Shown piece after piece: positions 43,535-53,589 of a stretch of DNA of 64,000 nucleotides (positions within the stretch are counted from its first letter, which is position 1; each line of letters begins with the position of its first letter). The notes below the pieces were generated by a model, which was not told the origin of the DNA, ran no database searches, and saw nothing but the letters and a program-made list of their open reading frames with translations. Location: contig NZ_RBZU01000012.1 of NCBI RefSeq assembly GCF_003628125.1, positions 62,001 to 126,000 on the forward strand. Reading direction: 5' to 3'. Position numbers and translations under genes: made by a program. The DNA is from Pararobbsia silviterrae (GTDB lineage: Bacteria; Pseudomonadota; Gammaproteobacteria; Burkholderiales; Burkholderiaceae).

Positions 43535-44251
43535 GCTCAACCCCAGCCTTCGCGCTCGATCCCCCAAACCCTCAATTAAATGGATCGCCGTTTAGCGGAC
43601 TCCGATCGTGCGAGCCGGTACGCGTATTGTTCGGGCAATGGCGATAGCGTCTTCTCGGCATTGAGTACGCGCTGCGACGCCGTGTCCTCCCGCTTGCGTA
43701 TGCATCGTCGTCTCGACACCCCGTGTGGCTGATAGACGTTGAGCATCGCCGACGTGGGCCGCGCGGTAGCGGCGCGGCATCGCGACAGCGTTCAGTAATA
43801 AGAAAAATGACGTATTGCGATAAGTGCCATCACTCAAATTGATATTAAACGGGAGAGCGATCGTGAGGATCGCGGTCGCGTATGCATTTGCGTCCGGAAT
43901 CTGCCCCGTCATTGTTCGATATCCGAACGCACACTTAGCGTAAATTCGTGTCTGGGCACGCGATGTGCACAGTGGGCTCGCGCACGTATTACATAAGGTT
44001 TAGGCGCAAATCGCGCGCAAACGCGGGGTCAAGCAGCCTAAAAGCGTGCCGGATCGTTGTGATGAAATCGTAAGAAATAATCCGAAGAGCCCCCATTCGC
44101 GTAACACACAGGAACAGTTTTATCGGCAAGGCCAATACGATCAGGGCGTTTGAGCCGATAAACTCTGGACTCTTGGCGAATCCTCGCGCCGTGCCGCATG
44201 CGCAAGGATGCAAGTCACTATTACCGATGCCCGTCGAGGCGAACTTACCGC
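43535..44251. other. Gene-free, AT-richer stretch between yoeB and mdtA
   Basis: About 720 bases hold no gene that I can support. Minus-strand frames at 43592-43912 and 43989-44213 have no recognisable domain or ribosome site. Base composition from about 43780 to 44160 is more AT-rich than the rest of the window. This is the upstream region of the efflux operon and includes an inverted repeat at 44119-44162. It may be a scar of DNA gain around the toxin-antitoxin pair. Confidence 0.45.
44119..44162 (+). promoter_or_regulatory. Inverted repeat upstream of the mdtABC operon
   Basis: Arms TTTATCGGC (44119-44127) and GCCGATAAA (44154-44162) are perfect over nine bases with a 26-base spacer, ending 89 bases before the mdtA start codon. 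This position suits an operator for a repressor or activator of the efflux operon. No regulator gene adjoins the operon. Confidence 0.5.
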
Positions 44252-45535
44252 ATGAGCGAGTCCACTACCCCTGCCACCCCTTCCCATCGCCCGCGCCGAT
44301 TCGGCCGTTGGATCGTCATCATTGTGCTGATCATCGTCGTCGTGCTGATCGCGCTGCATGTGATGCACGGCAAGAAGCCGCAACGCCAGACACCTCCGCA
44401 GGTCGTGTCCGTGGCGACCGCGCATGCGGGCGATATGCCCGTGATCCTCAAGGAGCTCGGTACGGTGACGCCCGTCGCCACGGTCACCGTGCTCCCGCAA
44501 TTGAGCGGCTACCTGACGCAAGTCGGCTATCGCGAAGGGGAGGAAGTCGAGAAAGGGCAGTTCCTCGCGCAGATCGATCCGCGCCAGTACGAGATCAGCA
44601 AGCAGCAGGAGCAGGCCCAACTCGCGAAGGATCAGGCGTCGCTCGCGCAGGCTCGCTCCGATCTCGCGCGCTACGCCGAACTCGCGCAGAACAAGTCGAT
44701 CGCCGCGCAGACCTATGAAGATCAGAAATTCACGGTCGCGCAGGACGAAGCCGCGGTCAAGGCCGATCTGGCCGCGATCGCGCAGTACGACCTCGATCTC
44801 GCGTATTGCCGCATCACGGCGCCCGTCTCGGGCCGCGTCGGTCTGCGACTCGTCGACCCGGGCAACTACGTGACGGCGTCGAGCACGACCGGCATCGTCG
44901 TGATCACGCAAATGAAACCGACGACGGTTCAATTCACCGTCGCGCAGAACGCGTTGTCCTCGGTGATCCAGCGCGTCGGCGCGGGCGCGAAGCTCCCCGT
45001 CGCGATCTATACGAGCGACAACGACAAGCTCATCACGAAGGGCACGCTCTACGCGATCAGCAACCAGATGGCGACCTCCACGGGCACCGTCACGCTGCGC
45101 GCGATGTTCGCGAACGACGACGAGGCGCTGTTCCCGAACGAGTTCGTCAACGTGCAGCTCACGGTCGACACGCTGCACGACGCGGTCATCGTGCCGACGG
45201 CATCGGTTCAGACGGGCGCCCCCGGCGACTACGTCTACCTCGTCAACGCGAACCACACGGTCTCGGTCCACAAGGTCAAGCTCGGGCCGAGCGACGGCGC
45301 GAACACGGTCATCACGTCGGGCCTCGACGTCGGTCAGCAGGTCGTGACCGACGGCGTCGACCGGCTCAGCGACGGCGCCGCGATTCGCGTCGCGCCGCCG
45401 CGCGCGGCGAGCGGCGCGAGCGCGTCGTCCGCCCCGGACGCATCGGATGCATCGAACGCTTCGGGTGCGGCGGCCGCATCCGGCGCGTCGAGCCCCTCAG
45501 GCCGGCACGGCGGTCATCATCACGCCAGCGAGTAA
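44252..45535 (+). CDS. mdtA: RND efflux periplasmic adaptor, MdtA-type
   Basis: A 427-residue membrane-fusion protein that links the inner-membrane pump to the outer-membrane channel. A hydrophobic helix (WIVIIVLIIVVVLIALHVM, about residues 20-40) anchors it. The lipoyl half-motifs (LPQLSGYLTQVGYREGEEVE and CRITAPVSGRVGLRLVDPGN), the alpha-helical hairpin between them and the beta-barrel domain (PNEFVNVQL) are all present. A Ser/Ala-rich, His-ended tail follows. I chose the ATG at 44252; the open frame runs 18 codons further up without homology. mdtB follows 18 bases later. Confidence 0.93.
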   Translation: MSESTTPATPSHRPRRFGRWIVIIVLIIVVVLIALHVMHGKKPQRQTPPQVVSVATAHAGDMPVILKELGTVTPVATVTVLPQLSGYLTQVGYREGEEVEKGQFLAQIDPRQYEISKQQEQAQLAKDQASLAQARSDLARYAELAQNKSIAAQTYEDQKFTVAQDEAAVKADLAAIAQYDLDLAYCRITAPVSGRVGLRLVDPGNYVTASSTTGIVVITQMKPTTVQFTVAQNALSSVIQRVGAGAKLPVAIYTSDNDKLITKGTLYAISNQMATSTGTVTLRAMFANDDEALFPNEFVNVQLTVDTLHDAVIVPTASVQTGAPGDYVYLVNANHTVSVHKVKLGPSDGANTVITSGLDVGQQVVTDGVDRLSDGAAIRVAPPRAASGASASSAPDASDASNASGAAAASGASSPSGRHGGHHHASE

Positions 45536-45553
45536 GGCGGGCATCACGCGCTT

Positions 45554-48500
45554 ATGAATATTTCCCGCCCCTTCATCCTGCGGCCGGTCGCGACGATGTT
45601 GCTGATGATCGCGCTCGTGCTGGTCGGCGCGGTCGCCGTACGATTCCTGCCGGTTTCGTCGCTGCCCGATGTCGACTATCCGACCATCCAGGTCCAGACC
45701 TTCTATCCGGGCGCGAGCCCGCAGGTCATGGCCACGACGGTCACCGCGCCGCTCGAAGTCCAGCTCGGCGAGATCCCCGGGCTGCAGCAGATGATCTCGT
45801 ACAGCTCGGAAGGCGCGTCGGTCATCACGCTCCAGTTCGATCTGTCGCTGAACCTCGACGTCGCCGAGCAGAACGTCCAGCAGGCGATCAACGCCTCGAA
45901 CAGCTACCTGCCGACGGGCCTGCCCGCGCCGCCGACCTACGCGAAGGTCAATCCCGCGGATCAGCCGATCCTGACGCTCGCGGTCACGTCGAAATCGATG
46001 TCGCTCACGCAGCTTCAGGACATCGCGAACAACCGCCTCGGCACCAAGATCTCGGAAACGGCCGGCGTCGGTCTCGTGACGACCGCGGGCGGCAACGTGC
46101 CCGCGATCCGCGTCGAAGCCGATCCGCACAAGCTCGCGGGCTACGGACTCAATATCGACGACTTGCGCACGCTGATCGCAAACGTCAACGTGAGCCAGCC
46201 CAAGGGCAATTTCGACGGCCCCGATCTCGACTACACGATCAACTCGAACGATCAGATCACCGATCCGAAGGACTACCTCGACACGGTCATCGCGTATCAG
46301 AACGGCGCGCCCGTGATGCTCAAGGACGTCGCGCGCGTGTCGCAGGCGCCGCAGGACGTCGAACGCGGCGCGTGGATCAATCGCAATCCCGCGATCATCC
46401 TGAGCATCCAGCGCCAGCCCGGCGCGAACGTCATCGCGACGGTCGACCAGATCAAGAAGCAACTGCCGATGCTCGAGGCGACGCTGCCCGCGGGCATGGA
46501 AGTGCGTATCGTCAGCGACAGCACGGGCGTGATCCGCGCGTCGGTGTTCGACGCCGCGACCGAACTCGTGCTCGCGATCGCGCTCGTCGTGATGGTGATC
46601 TTCGTGTTCCTGCGCAATCTGCCCGCGACGATCATCCCGAGCATCGCGGTGCCGGTGTCGCTCGTCGGCACGTTCGCGATCATGTATCAGCTTCACTACT
46701 CGATCGACAATCTGTCGCTGATGGCGCTGATCATCGCGACGGGTTTCGTCGTCGACGACTCGATCGTGATGATCGAGAACATCGTCCGGTATCTCGAAGA
46801 GGGCATGAGCCCGCTCGAAGCGGCGCTCGAAGGCGCGGGCCAGATCGGCTTCACGATCATGTCGCTGACGATCTCGCTGATCGCCGTGCTGATTCCGCTG
46901 CTGTTCATGGGCGGCGTGATCGGCCGTCTGTTCAGCGAGTTCGCGGTCACGCTCGCGGTCACGATCGTGCTGTCGGCGATCGTCTCGCTGACGGTCGTGC
47001 CGATGCTTTGCGCGCGGATCCTGCGCGCGCAGGAACATCGTCATCCGAGCCGCTTCGAACGCATCAGCGAAGGCCTGTTCGACCGCACGCTCAAGGCCTA
47101 CGAACGCGGGCTGCGTTGGGTGCTCCAGCATCAGACGCTGACGCTCGTCGTCGCGCTCGGCACGTTCGCGCTGACGTTCGTGCTCTACGTCGTCATTCCG
47201 AAGGGCTTGTTCCCGACGCAGGACGTCGGCGTGATCCAGGGCATCAGCGTCGCCGACACATCGGTGTCGTACGACACGATGGTCAACCGACAGGCGGCGC
47301 TCGCCGACGCGGTCCTCAAGGATCCCGACGTCGAATCGCTGACGTCGTATGTCGGCATCGACGGCATCAACGCGACGCTCAACAACGGCCGCTTCCTGAT
47401 CAATCTGCGCGCGCACGACGATCGCTCGGATACGGCCGCCGCGATCGCGCGGCGTCTGCAGGGCGAGGTCGCGTCGGTGCCGGGCGTCAAGCTGTTCCTG
47501 CAGCCGTCGCAGGATCTGACGCTCGACACGACCGTGTCGCCGAACCAGTATCGGATCGTGCTGCGCGGACCGAGCCGGCAGGCGTTGCAGAGCGTCGTGC
47601 CGACGCTGATCGAGAAGATGCGCGCGATCTCGTCGATCACCGACGTGCAGAGCGATCTCGACAACGATGGTCTCGGCGTCGACGTCGAGGTCAATCGTCA
47701 GCTCGCCGCGCGCTACGGGATCACGGCCGCGACGATCGATAATGCGCTCTACGACGCGCTCGGCCAGCGCATCGTCTCGACCATCTTCGAGCAGTCGGAT
47801 CAATACCGCGTGATCCTCGTCGCGAAGCCCGAATCGATGCCCAACATCCAGTCGCTCGGCGATATCTATCTGCCGAGCCAGACGAGCAGCACGGGCCAGG
47901 TGCCGTTAAGCCAGATCGCGACGATCCGTCTCGTCAAGACGCCGCTCTCGGTCAACCACCTCGCGCAGTTCCCGTCGGTCACGATCTCGTTCAACGTCGC
48001 GAACGGCGCATCGCTGAGCACGGCGGTCAAGCAGATCCGCGAAGCCGAGACGGAGGCCAAGATGCCGGCGTCGATCGCGGCGTCGTTCCAGGGGGCGGCC
48101 GCCGCGTTCGAGGATGCGCTGTCGAGCGAGGTCTATCTGCTGATCGCGGCGCTCGCGGCCGTCTATATCGTGCTCGGCGTGCTCTACGAGAGCTTCGTGC
48201 ATCCCGTCACGATTCTGTCGACGCTGCCGTCGGCGGGCATCGGCGCGCTGCTCGCGCTGATGGTCGCGGGCAGCGATCTCGACGTGATCGGCATCATCGG
48301 GATCGTGTTGCTGATCGGCATCGTCAAGAAGAACGCGATCATGATCGTCGACTTCGCGCTCGAAGCCGAACGCGTGCACGGCAAGGCGCCGTTCGACGCG
48401 ATCTTCGAAGCGTCGCTGCTGCGCTTCCGTCCGATTCTGATGACGACGTTCGCCGCGATGCTCGGTGCGCTGCCGATGCTGCTCGGCACGGGTACGGGTT

Positions 48501-48691
48501 CGGAACTGCGGCGTCCGCTGGGCCTCGCGATCATCGGCGGGCTCACGCTGAGCCAGTTGCTGACGCTGTTCACGACGCCCGTCATCTATCTGATGTTTGA
48601 TCGCATCGCGCTGCGCGTGCGCGAATGGCGCCGCTCGCGCGCCGCCGAGCGCGGCATGGCGCCCGACGGCGACGGGGAGGCCGGCGCGTGA
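45554..48691 (+). CDS. mdtB: RND multidrug efflux transporter, MdtB-type
   Basis: A 1045-residue inner-membrane proton-driven pump of the AcrB type, the first of two heteromultimer subunits. The N-terminal segment is ISRPFILRPVATMLLMIALVLVGAVAVRFLPVSSLPDVDYPTIQ. The proton-relay region is ATGFVVDDSIVMIENI with paired Asp residues. Two periplasmic loops (PFPVAT-type porter parts) separate twelve membrane helices, the last near GLTLSQLLTLFTTPVIYLMF. It works with mdtC and mdtA, exporting bile salts, novobiocin or similar compounds in E. coli; substrates here are unknown. It overlaps mdtC by four bases. Confidence 0.95.
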   Translation: MNISRPFILRPVATMLLMIALVLVGAVAVRFLPVSSLPDVDYPTIQVQTFYPGASPQVMATTVTAPLEVQLGEIPGLQQMISYSSEGASVITLQFDLSLNLDVAEQNVQQAINASNSYLPTGLPAPPTYAKVNPADQPILTLAVTSKSMSLTQLQDIANNRLGTKISETAGVGLVTTAGGNVPAIRVEADPHKLAGYGLNIDDLRTLIANVNVSQPKGNFDGPDLDYTINSNDQITDPKDYLDTVIAYQNGAPVMLKDVARVSQAPQDVERGAWINRNPAIILSIQRQPGANVIATVDQIKKQLPMLEATLPAGMEVRIVSDSTGVIRASVFDAATELVLAIALVVMVIFVFLRNLPATIIPSIAVPVSLVGTFAIMYQLHYSIDNLSLMALIIATGFVVDDSIVMIENIVRYLEEGMSPLEAALEGAGQIGFTIMSLTISLIAVLIPLLFMGGVIGRLFSEFAVTLAVTIVLSAIVSLTVVPMLCARILRAQEHRHPSRFERISEGLFDRTLKAYERGLRWVLQHQTLTLVVALGTFALTFVLYVVIPKGLFPTQDVGVIQGISVADTSVSYDTMVNRQAALADAVLKDPDVESLTSYVGIDGINATLNNGRFLINLRAHDDRSDTAAAIARRLQGEVASVPGVKLFLQPSQDLTLDTTVSPNQYRIVLRGPSRQALQSVVPTLIEKMRAISSITDVQSDLDNDGLGVDVEVNRQLAARYGITAATIDNALYDALGQRIVSTIFEQSDQYRVILVAKPESMPNIQSLGDIYLPSQTSSTGQVPLSQIATIRLVKTPLSVNHLAQFPSVTISFNVANGASLSTAVKQIREAETEAKMPASIAASFQGAAAAFEDALSSEVYLLIAALAAVYIVLGVLYESFVHPVTILSTLPSAGIGALLALMVAGSDLDVIGIIGIVLLIGIVKKNAIMIVDFALEAERVHGKAPFDAIFEASLLRFRPILMTTFAAMLGALPMLLGTGTGSELRRPLGLAIIGGLTLSQLLTLFTTPVIYLMFDRIALRVREWRRSRAAERGMAPDGDGEAGA

Positions 48692-51600
48692 ACCCGTGTG
48701 CGATCTTCATCAAGCGGCCGGTCGCGACGACGCTGTTCGCGATCGCGCTGCTGATCTCGGGCATGCTCGCGTACTTCCAGATGCCGGTCGCGCCGTTGCC
48801 GAACGTCGCGTTCCCGGTGATCGTGGTGCAGGCGAACATGGCCGGCGCGAGCCCCGACATCATGGCGTCGACCGTCGCCGAACCGCTCGAAAAGCGGCTC
48901 GCGACGATCGCCGACGTCAACGAGCTGACCTCGATGAGCTACGTCGGATCGTCGATGATCGTCGTCCAGTTCGGGCTCGATCGCGACATCAACGGCGCGG
49001 CGCGCGATGTCGAAGCCGCGATCCAGGCCGCGCGCGCGGACCTGCCGACGACATTGCGTTCGAACCCGACCTATCGTCAGTACAACCCGGCCGACGCGCC
49101 GGTCATGGTGCTCTCGATGACGTCGGATACGCTGACGACAGCGCAGCTCTACGACTCGGCCGACTCGATCATTCAGCAGCAGCTCTCGCAGATCCAGGGC
49201 GTCGGACAGATCACGCTGGGCGGCGGCGCCTTGCCGTCGGTGCGTGTCGAACTCAATCCGAACAAGCTCAACAGCTACGGCATCGGGCTTGAAGACGTCC
49301 GCGCGTCGCTGAGCGCCGCGAACGCGAACAGCCCGAAGGGGCATCTCGATCAAGGCGGGCATCGGTACGAGATTCTGTCGAACGATCAGATCGGACAGGC
49401 CAAGCCGTACAAGGACATCGTCGTCGCGTATCGCAACGATGCGCCCGTGATGCTGCGCGATGTCGCGCAGGTGCTCGATTCGAACGAGAACATCCGCAAC
49501 GCGGGGCTTTCGAACGGCAAGGCCGCGGTGCTCGTGATCGTGTTCCCCGAGCCGGGCAGCAACATCGTCAACACCGTGACGCAGATTCGCGAGCGCTTGC
49601 CGGTGATCCAGGCCGCATTGCCGAGCTCGATTCATATCGGCGTCGTGGTCGACCACTCGCAATCGATCCGGGCTTCGGTCGGCGATACGGAGCGCACGCT
49701 CGGCATCGCGGTCATTCTCGTGATCGGCGTCGTGTTCGTGTTCCTGCTGTCGCCGCGCGCGACGCTGATTCCGGCCGTCGCGTTGCCGCTGTCGATCGTC
49801 GGTACGTTCGGGCCGATGTATTTGCTCGGCTACAGCATCGACAATCTCTCGATGATGGCGCTCACGATCGGCACGGGCTTCGTCGTCGACGATGCGGTCG
49901 TCGTGCTCGAGAACATCATGCGCTACGTCGAGGCCGGGATGGATCCGAAGGAGGCCGCGCTCAAGGGGAGCGGCGAGGTCGGGTTCACGGTCGTTTCGAT
50001 GAGCGTGTCGCTGATCGCGGTGTTCCTGCCGATCCTGCTGATGCCGGGCATCCTGGGTTTGCTGTTCCATGAGTTCGCGGTCACGCTGTCGGTCGCGATC
50101 CTGCTGTCGATGGTCATCTCGCTGACGATCACGCCGACGATGTGCGCCTACGTGCTGAGCCGTCACCATCTCGAACACAAGCCCACGAAAATCGGCAGCT
50201 GGATCTCGAAGCAGATCGACCGAATGCATCATGCGTATTCGCGCTCGCTCGATGCCGTGCTCGATCGCTCGCTACTCGTGATCGGCGTCATGTTCCTGCT
50301 GCTGGTCGGCAATGCGCTGCTGATCCGGCTCGTGCCGGCCACATTCTTCCCCGAGCAAGACAACGGCACGTTGATGGGGCAGATCATCGCGGACCAGAGC
50401 ATCTCGTTCACCGCGATGAAGAGCAAGCTCGCGCAGCTTCAGCAGATCGTTCAGAAGGATCCGGCAGTCTCCGCGGTCGCGGGCTTCACGGGTGGCCGCG
50501 CGCTCAATACGGCCAACGTGTTCGTCGGGCTCAAGCCGCTCAACGAACGGCACGCGAGCGCGCAGGAAGTCGTGAACCGCTTGCGGCCGAAGCTCGAAGC
50601 CGTCGCGGGCGCGCGGCTGTTCCTGCAGGCCCAGCAGGATCTGCGCATCGGCGGACGGCAATCGGCGGCCGAGTATCAGTACACGCTGACGAGCGACGAT
50701 CCGCAAATGCTCTACAAATGGGTGCCGCTGCTCGTGACCGAGCTCAGCAAGCATCGCGATACGATGACCGACGTCAATTCCGATCTGCAACAGAACGGGT
50801 TACAGACGATGCTCACGTATAGCCGAGCCACCGCGAAGCGTTACGGTTTCGATCCGAACCAGATCGACAACGTGCTGTACGACGCGTTCGGGCAGCGCAG
50901 TGTCTCGACGATCTACAACGAGCTCAACCAGTATTTCGTCGTGATGGAAGTCGCGCCGACGTATTGGCAATATCCGCAGTCGCTCGATCGGATCTTCGCG
51001 AGCACGGCGGCGGGCAACGCGAACGGCACGGCGTCGACGCAATACTCGTCGGGCATCGTCGGCACGCAGTCGACCGCGCTGCAAACGGGCGCGACCGTCG
51101 GCGTTTCGACGACGTCGAGCACGAGCGGCACGAACGCGTTGAATTCGAATGCGGAGTCGAACGCGACGACGAACAGCATCTCGAACAGCAAGGGCGGCAG
51201 CTCGACGGGGAGCGCCGACAGCACGTCGGCCGAGACGATGGTGCCGGTTTCGGCGCTCTCGACCTGGACCAACAGCCATACGGCGACGCAGGTCAATCAC
51301 CAGAGCGGCATGGTCGCCGCGACGATCTCGTTCAATCTCGCGGGCAACGGCTCGTTGAGCGAGGCCGGCAACGCGATCAAGGAAGCCGAGGAAGCGATCG
51401 GCATGCCCGCCGCGGTGCACGGCGCGTTCGCGGGAGCGGCGCAGGCCTTCGTGAGTTCGACGAGCTCGGGTCCGCTGCTGATCCTTGCGGCGCTCGTGGT
51501 CGTCTATATCGTGCTCGGCGTGCTGTACGAGAACACGATCCACCCGCTCACGATTCTGTCGACGTTGCCGTCGGCGGGGATCGGCGCGATTCTCGCGTTG

Positions 51601-52014
51601 CTCGTGTTCGGCGTGCCGCTGTCGGTGATTTCGGCGATCGGCTTTATTCTGCTGATCGGGATCGTGAAGAAGAACGGGATCATGATGGTCGACGTCGCGA
51701 TCCAGCTTCAACGCGACGAAAAGCTCGATGCGCGCCGCGCGATTCACGAAGCCGCGCTCAAGCGCCTGCGCCCGATCATGATGACGACGGCCGCGGCCGT
51801 GCTGGGCGCGTTACCGCTCGCGGTCGGCATCGGGCAGGGCGCGTCGCTGCGCCAGCCGCTCGGCGTGACCGTCATGGGCGGCTTGCTGATCAGTCAGGTG
51901 TTCACGCTGTACACGACACCGGTGATTTATTTGTATCTCGATCGTCTGCGCGCTCGCCTGGCGGCCTGGTCTTCGCGCCAGCCGTGGAGCCGCGGTACGC
52001 AGACGAGGACTTGA
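48688..52014 (+). CDS. mdtC: RND multidrug efflux transporter, MdtC-type, with Ser/Thr/Asn-rich insertion
   Basis: The second pump subunit, 1108 residues, longer than the usual ~1030 of MdtC. The start is GTG at 48688, overlapping the mdtB stop as GTGA, with GGGGAGG seven bases upstream. It has the expected IKRPVATTLFAIALLISG start and GTGFVVDDAVVVLENIM proton-relay region. An unusual low-complexity insertion of about 78 residues (772-849), rich in Ser, Thr, Asn and Gly, lies in the second periplasmic loop and accounts for the extra length. It interrupts the porter domain where the pump faces the outer-membrane channel. The rest looks intact. Confidence 0.93.
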   Translation: MNPCAIFIKRPVATTLFAIALLISGMLAYFQMPVAPLPNVAFPVIVVQANMAGASPDIMASTVAEPLEKRLATIADVNELTSMSYVGSSMIVVQFGLDRDINGAARDVEAAIQAARADLPTTLRSNPTYRQYNPADAPVMVLSMTSDTLTTAQLYDSADSIIQQQLSQIQGVGQITLGGGALPSVRVELNPNKLNSYGIGLEDVRASLSAANANSPKGHLDQGGHRYEILSNDQIGQAKPYKDIVVAYRNDAPVMLRDVAQVLDSNENIRNAGLSNGKAAVLVIVFPEPGSNIVNTVTQIRERLPVIQAALPSSIHIGVVVDHSQSIRASVGDTERTLGIAVILVIGVVFVFLLSPRATLIPAVALPLSIVGTFGPMYLLGYSIDNLSMMALTIGTGFVVDDAVVVLENIMRYVEAGMDPKEAALKGSGEVGFTVVSMSVSLIAVFLPILLMPGILGLLFHEFAVTLSVAILLSMVISLTITPTMCAYVLSRHHLEHKPTKIGSWISKQIDRMHHAYSRSLDAVLDRSLLVIGVMFLLLVGNALLIRLVPATFFPEQDNGTLMGQIIADQSISFTAMKSKLAQLQQIVQKDPAVSAVAGFTGGRALNTANVFVGLKPLNERHASAQEVVNRLRPKLEAVAGARLFLQAQQDLRIGGRQSAAEYQYTLTSDDPQMLYKWVPLLVTELSKHRDTMTDVNSDLQQNGLQTMLTYSRATAKRYGFDPNQIDNVLYDAFGQRSVSTIYNELNQYFVVMEVAPTYWQYPQSLDRIFASTAAGNANGTASTQYSSGIVGTQSTALQTGATVGVSTTSSTSGTNALNSNAESNATTNSISNSKGGSSTGSADSTSAETMVPVSALSTWTNSHTATQVNHQSGMVAATISFNLAGNGSLSEAGNAIKEAEEAIGMPAAVHGAFAGAAQAFVSSTSSGPLLILAALVVVYIVLGVLYENTIHPLTILSTLPSAGIGAILALLVFGVPLSVISAIGFILLIGIVKKNGIMMVDVAIQLQRDEKLDARRAIHEAALKRLRPIMMTTAAAVLGALPLAVGIGQGASLRQPLGVTVMGGLLISQVFTLYTTPVIYLYLDRLRARLAAWSSRQPWSRGTQTRT

Positions 52015-52017
52015 TCG

Positions 52018-53589
52018 ATGACGATGATGGATAAAGACATGGAAAGCGTGCCGGCGAACGAGACGGCACGGATCGGCAAAACCTCGGATCGCATGCCGGC
52101 GCAAGGCGTGAGGATGCGCCGCGTGGCGGCCGCCGCCGCGCTCTGCGCGCTGGCGGCGGGTTGCACGGTCGGCCCCGACTATCAGAAGCCGGCGGTCGCG
52201 GTGCCCGCGACATACAAGGAACTGCCGGGCTGGACGCAGGCGATTCCCGATGCGAGCGGACCGAAGGGCGAATGGTGGAAGGCGTTCAACGATCCGCTGC
52301 TCGACGAACTCGAGCCGCAGGTCAGCGTCTCGAATCAGACGGTTCAGCAGGACTACTACAACTACCAGGAAGCCGTCGCGTTGATTCGCGAGGCGCGTTC
52401 GGGTCTGTTTCCGACGATCGGCGTAACGGGTTCGGGCACGCGTTCGCGTGCGTCGAGCACGATCGGCAATAGCACGAACGTCGCGAATTCGGCCTCGCTC
52501 GAAGGCACGCTCGATTGGTCTCCCGACTTCTGGGGGCAAGTGCGCCGGCTCGTCGAGGAACGCAAGGCCGGCGCCGAAGCGAGCGCCGCGACGCTCGCGA
52601 ACGCGACGCTCGCCGAGCAAGTCACGCTCGCGACGACGCTCATCGATTTGCGCGTCACCGATGCGAACACGGCGCTGCTGGAGCGCACGGTCAAGGCCTA
52701 CGAGGAGTACCTGCGTGTCGTCGAGAATCAGGATCGCGCGGGCACCGTCGCGCCGTCCGACGTGATCACCGCGCGCACGCAGCTCGAAAGCGCGCGTTCG
52801 AGCCTGATCGCGCTCGGCGTGTCGCGCGCCGAATACGAGCACGCGATCGCCGTGCTCGTGGGGCGCAATCCCGAGTCGCTGTCGATTCCGTCGACGGCCG
52901 CGCTGCCGACCTTGCCCGACATGCCCGTGGGCGTGCCGTCGACCTTGCTCGAACGGCGGCCCGACATCGCGGTCGCCGAGCGGCAGATGGCCGAGGAGAA
53001 CGCGGCGATCGGCGTGGCGATCTCGGCGTACTACCCGACGATCTCGCTGTCGGGCGCGGCCGGCTTCACGCAATCGCCGGTGTCGGGGCTGCTGCATGTC
53101 GCGAACTATGTGTGGTCGTTGGGCGCGAGCGCATCGGAGACGATATTCGACGGCGGCGAGCGCAGCGGCGAGGTCGCGGCCGCGCGTGCGACGTATAACG
53201 CGGCGGTCGCGAACTACCGGAACACGGTGCTCGGCGCGTTCCAGAACGTCGAGGACGATCTGTCGAGCCTGCGGATTCTCTCGCAGCAGGCGCAGACGCT
53301 CGATCGCGCGGTGACCGAGGCGACGCGCGGCACGCAGATCGCGTTCAACGAGTATCAGGCGGGCACCGTCGATTACACGACGGTCGCGACGGCGCAGACG
53401 ACCGAGCTGGGACTGCGCGAGACGCAGTTGACCGTCGTGCAGGAGCGTCTCGTCGCGGCCGCCACGCTCTATGGCGATCTCGGCGGCGGATGGGATCAGA
53501 CGCAACTCCAGGCGCAGAACGGCGATGCGGCCGCACCCGCGAGCGCGTCCGCCGCGGGCGGCGCGGCGGCGGGCGATACGCAGCACTGA
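52018..53589 (+). CDS. Outer-membrane efflux factor (NodT/OprM family lipoprotein)
   Basis: The 523-residue product is the trimeric outer-membrane channel for the MdtABC pump. A signal with lipobox LAAGC (Cys49) leads into GPDYQKPAVAVPATYKE, typical of the NodT subgroup, followed by the two repeats of coiled-coil helices (YYNYQEAVALIREARSG; NTVLGAFQNVEDDLSSLRIL). It starts three bases after the mdtC stop, so it is the last gene of the operon. The first ~30 residues before the signal look unlike a leader; a start at Met26 or Met33 is possible. Tandem 11-bp repeats cross its stop codon. Confidence 0.92.
   Translation: MTMMDKDMESVPANETARIGKTSDRMPAQGVRMRRVAAAAALCALAAGCTVGPDYQKPAVAVPATYKELPGWTQAIPDASGPKGEWWKAFNDPLLDELEPQVSVSNQTVQQDYYNYQEAVALIREARSGLFPTIGVTGSGTRSRASSTIGNSTNVANSASLEGTLDWSPDFWGQVRRLVEERKAGAEASAATLANATLAEQVTLATTLIDLRVTDANTALLERTVKAYEEYLRVVENQDRAGTVAPSDVITARTQLESARSSLIALGVSRAEYEHAIAVLVGRNPESLSIPSTAALPTLPDMPVGVPSTLLERRPDIAVAERQMAEENAAIGVAISAYYPTISLSGAAGFTQSPVSGLLHVANYVWSLGASASETIFDGGERSGEVAAARATYNAAVANYRNTVLGAFQNVEDDLSSLRILSQQAQTLDRAVTEATRGTQIAFNEYQAGTVDYTTVATAQTTELGLRETQLTVVQERLVAAATLYGDLGGGWDQTQLQAQNGDAAAPASASAAGGAAAGDTQH

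Noticed and set aside
43592..43912. 106-residue minus-strand frame in the AT-richer gap
   Set aside because: No recognisable motif or ribosome site, and the start is not supported; I treat the gap as gene-free.
45497..47803. 768-residue minus-strand frame opposite mdtB
   Set aside because: Asp/Arg-rich antisense shadow of a membrane pump gene; no domain.
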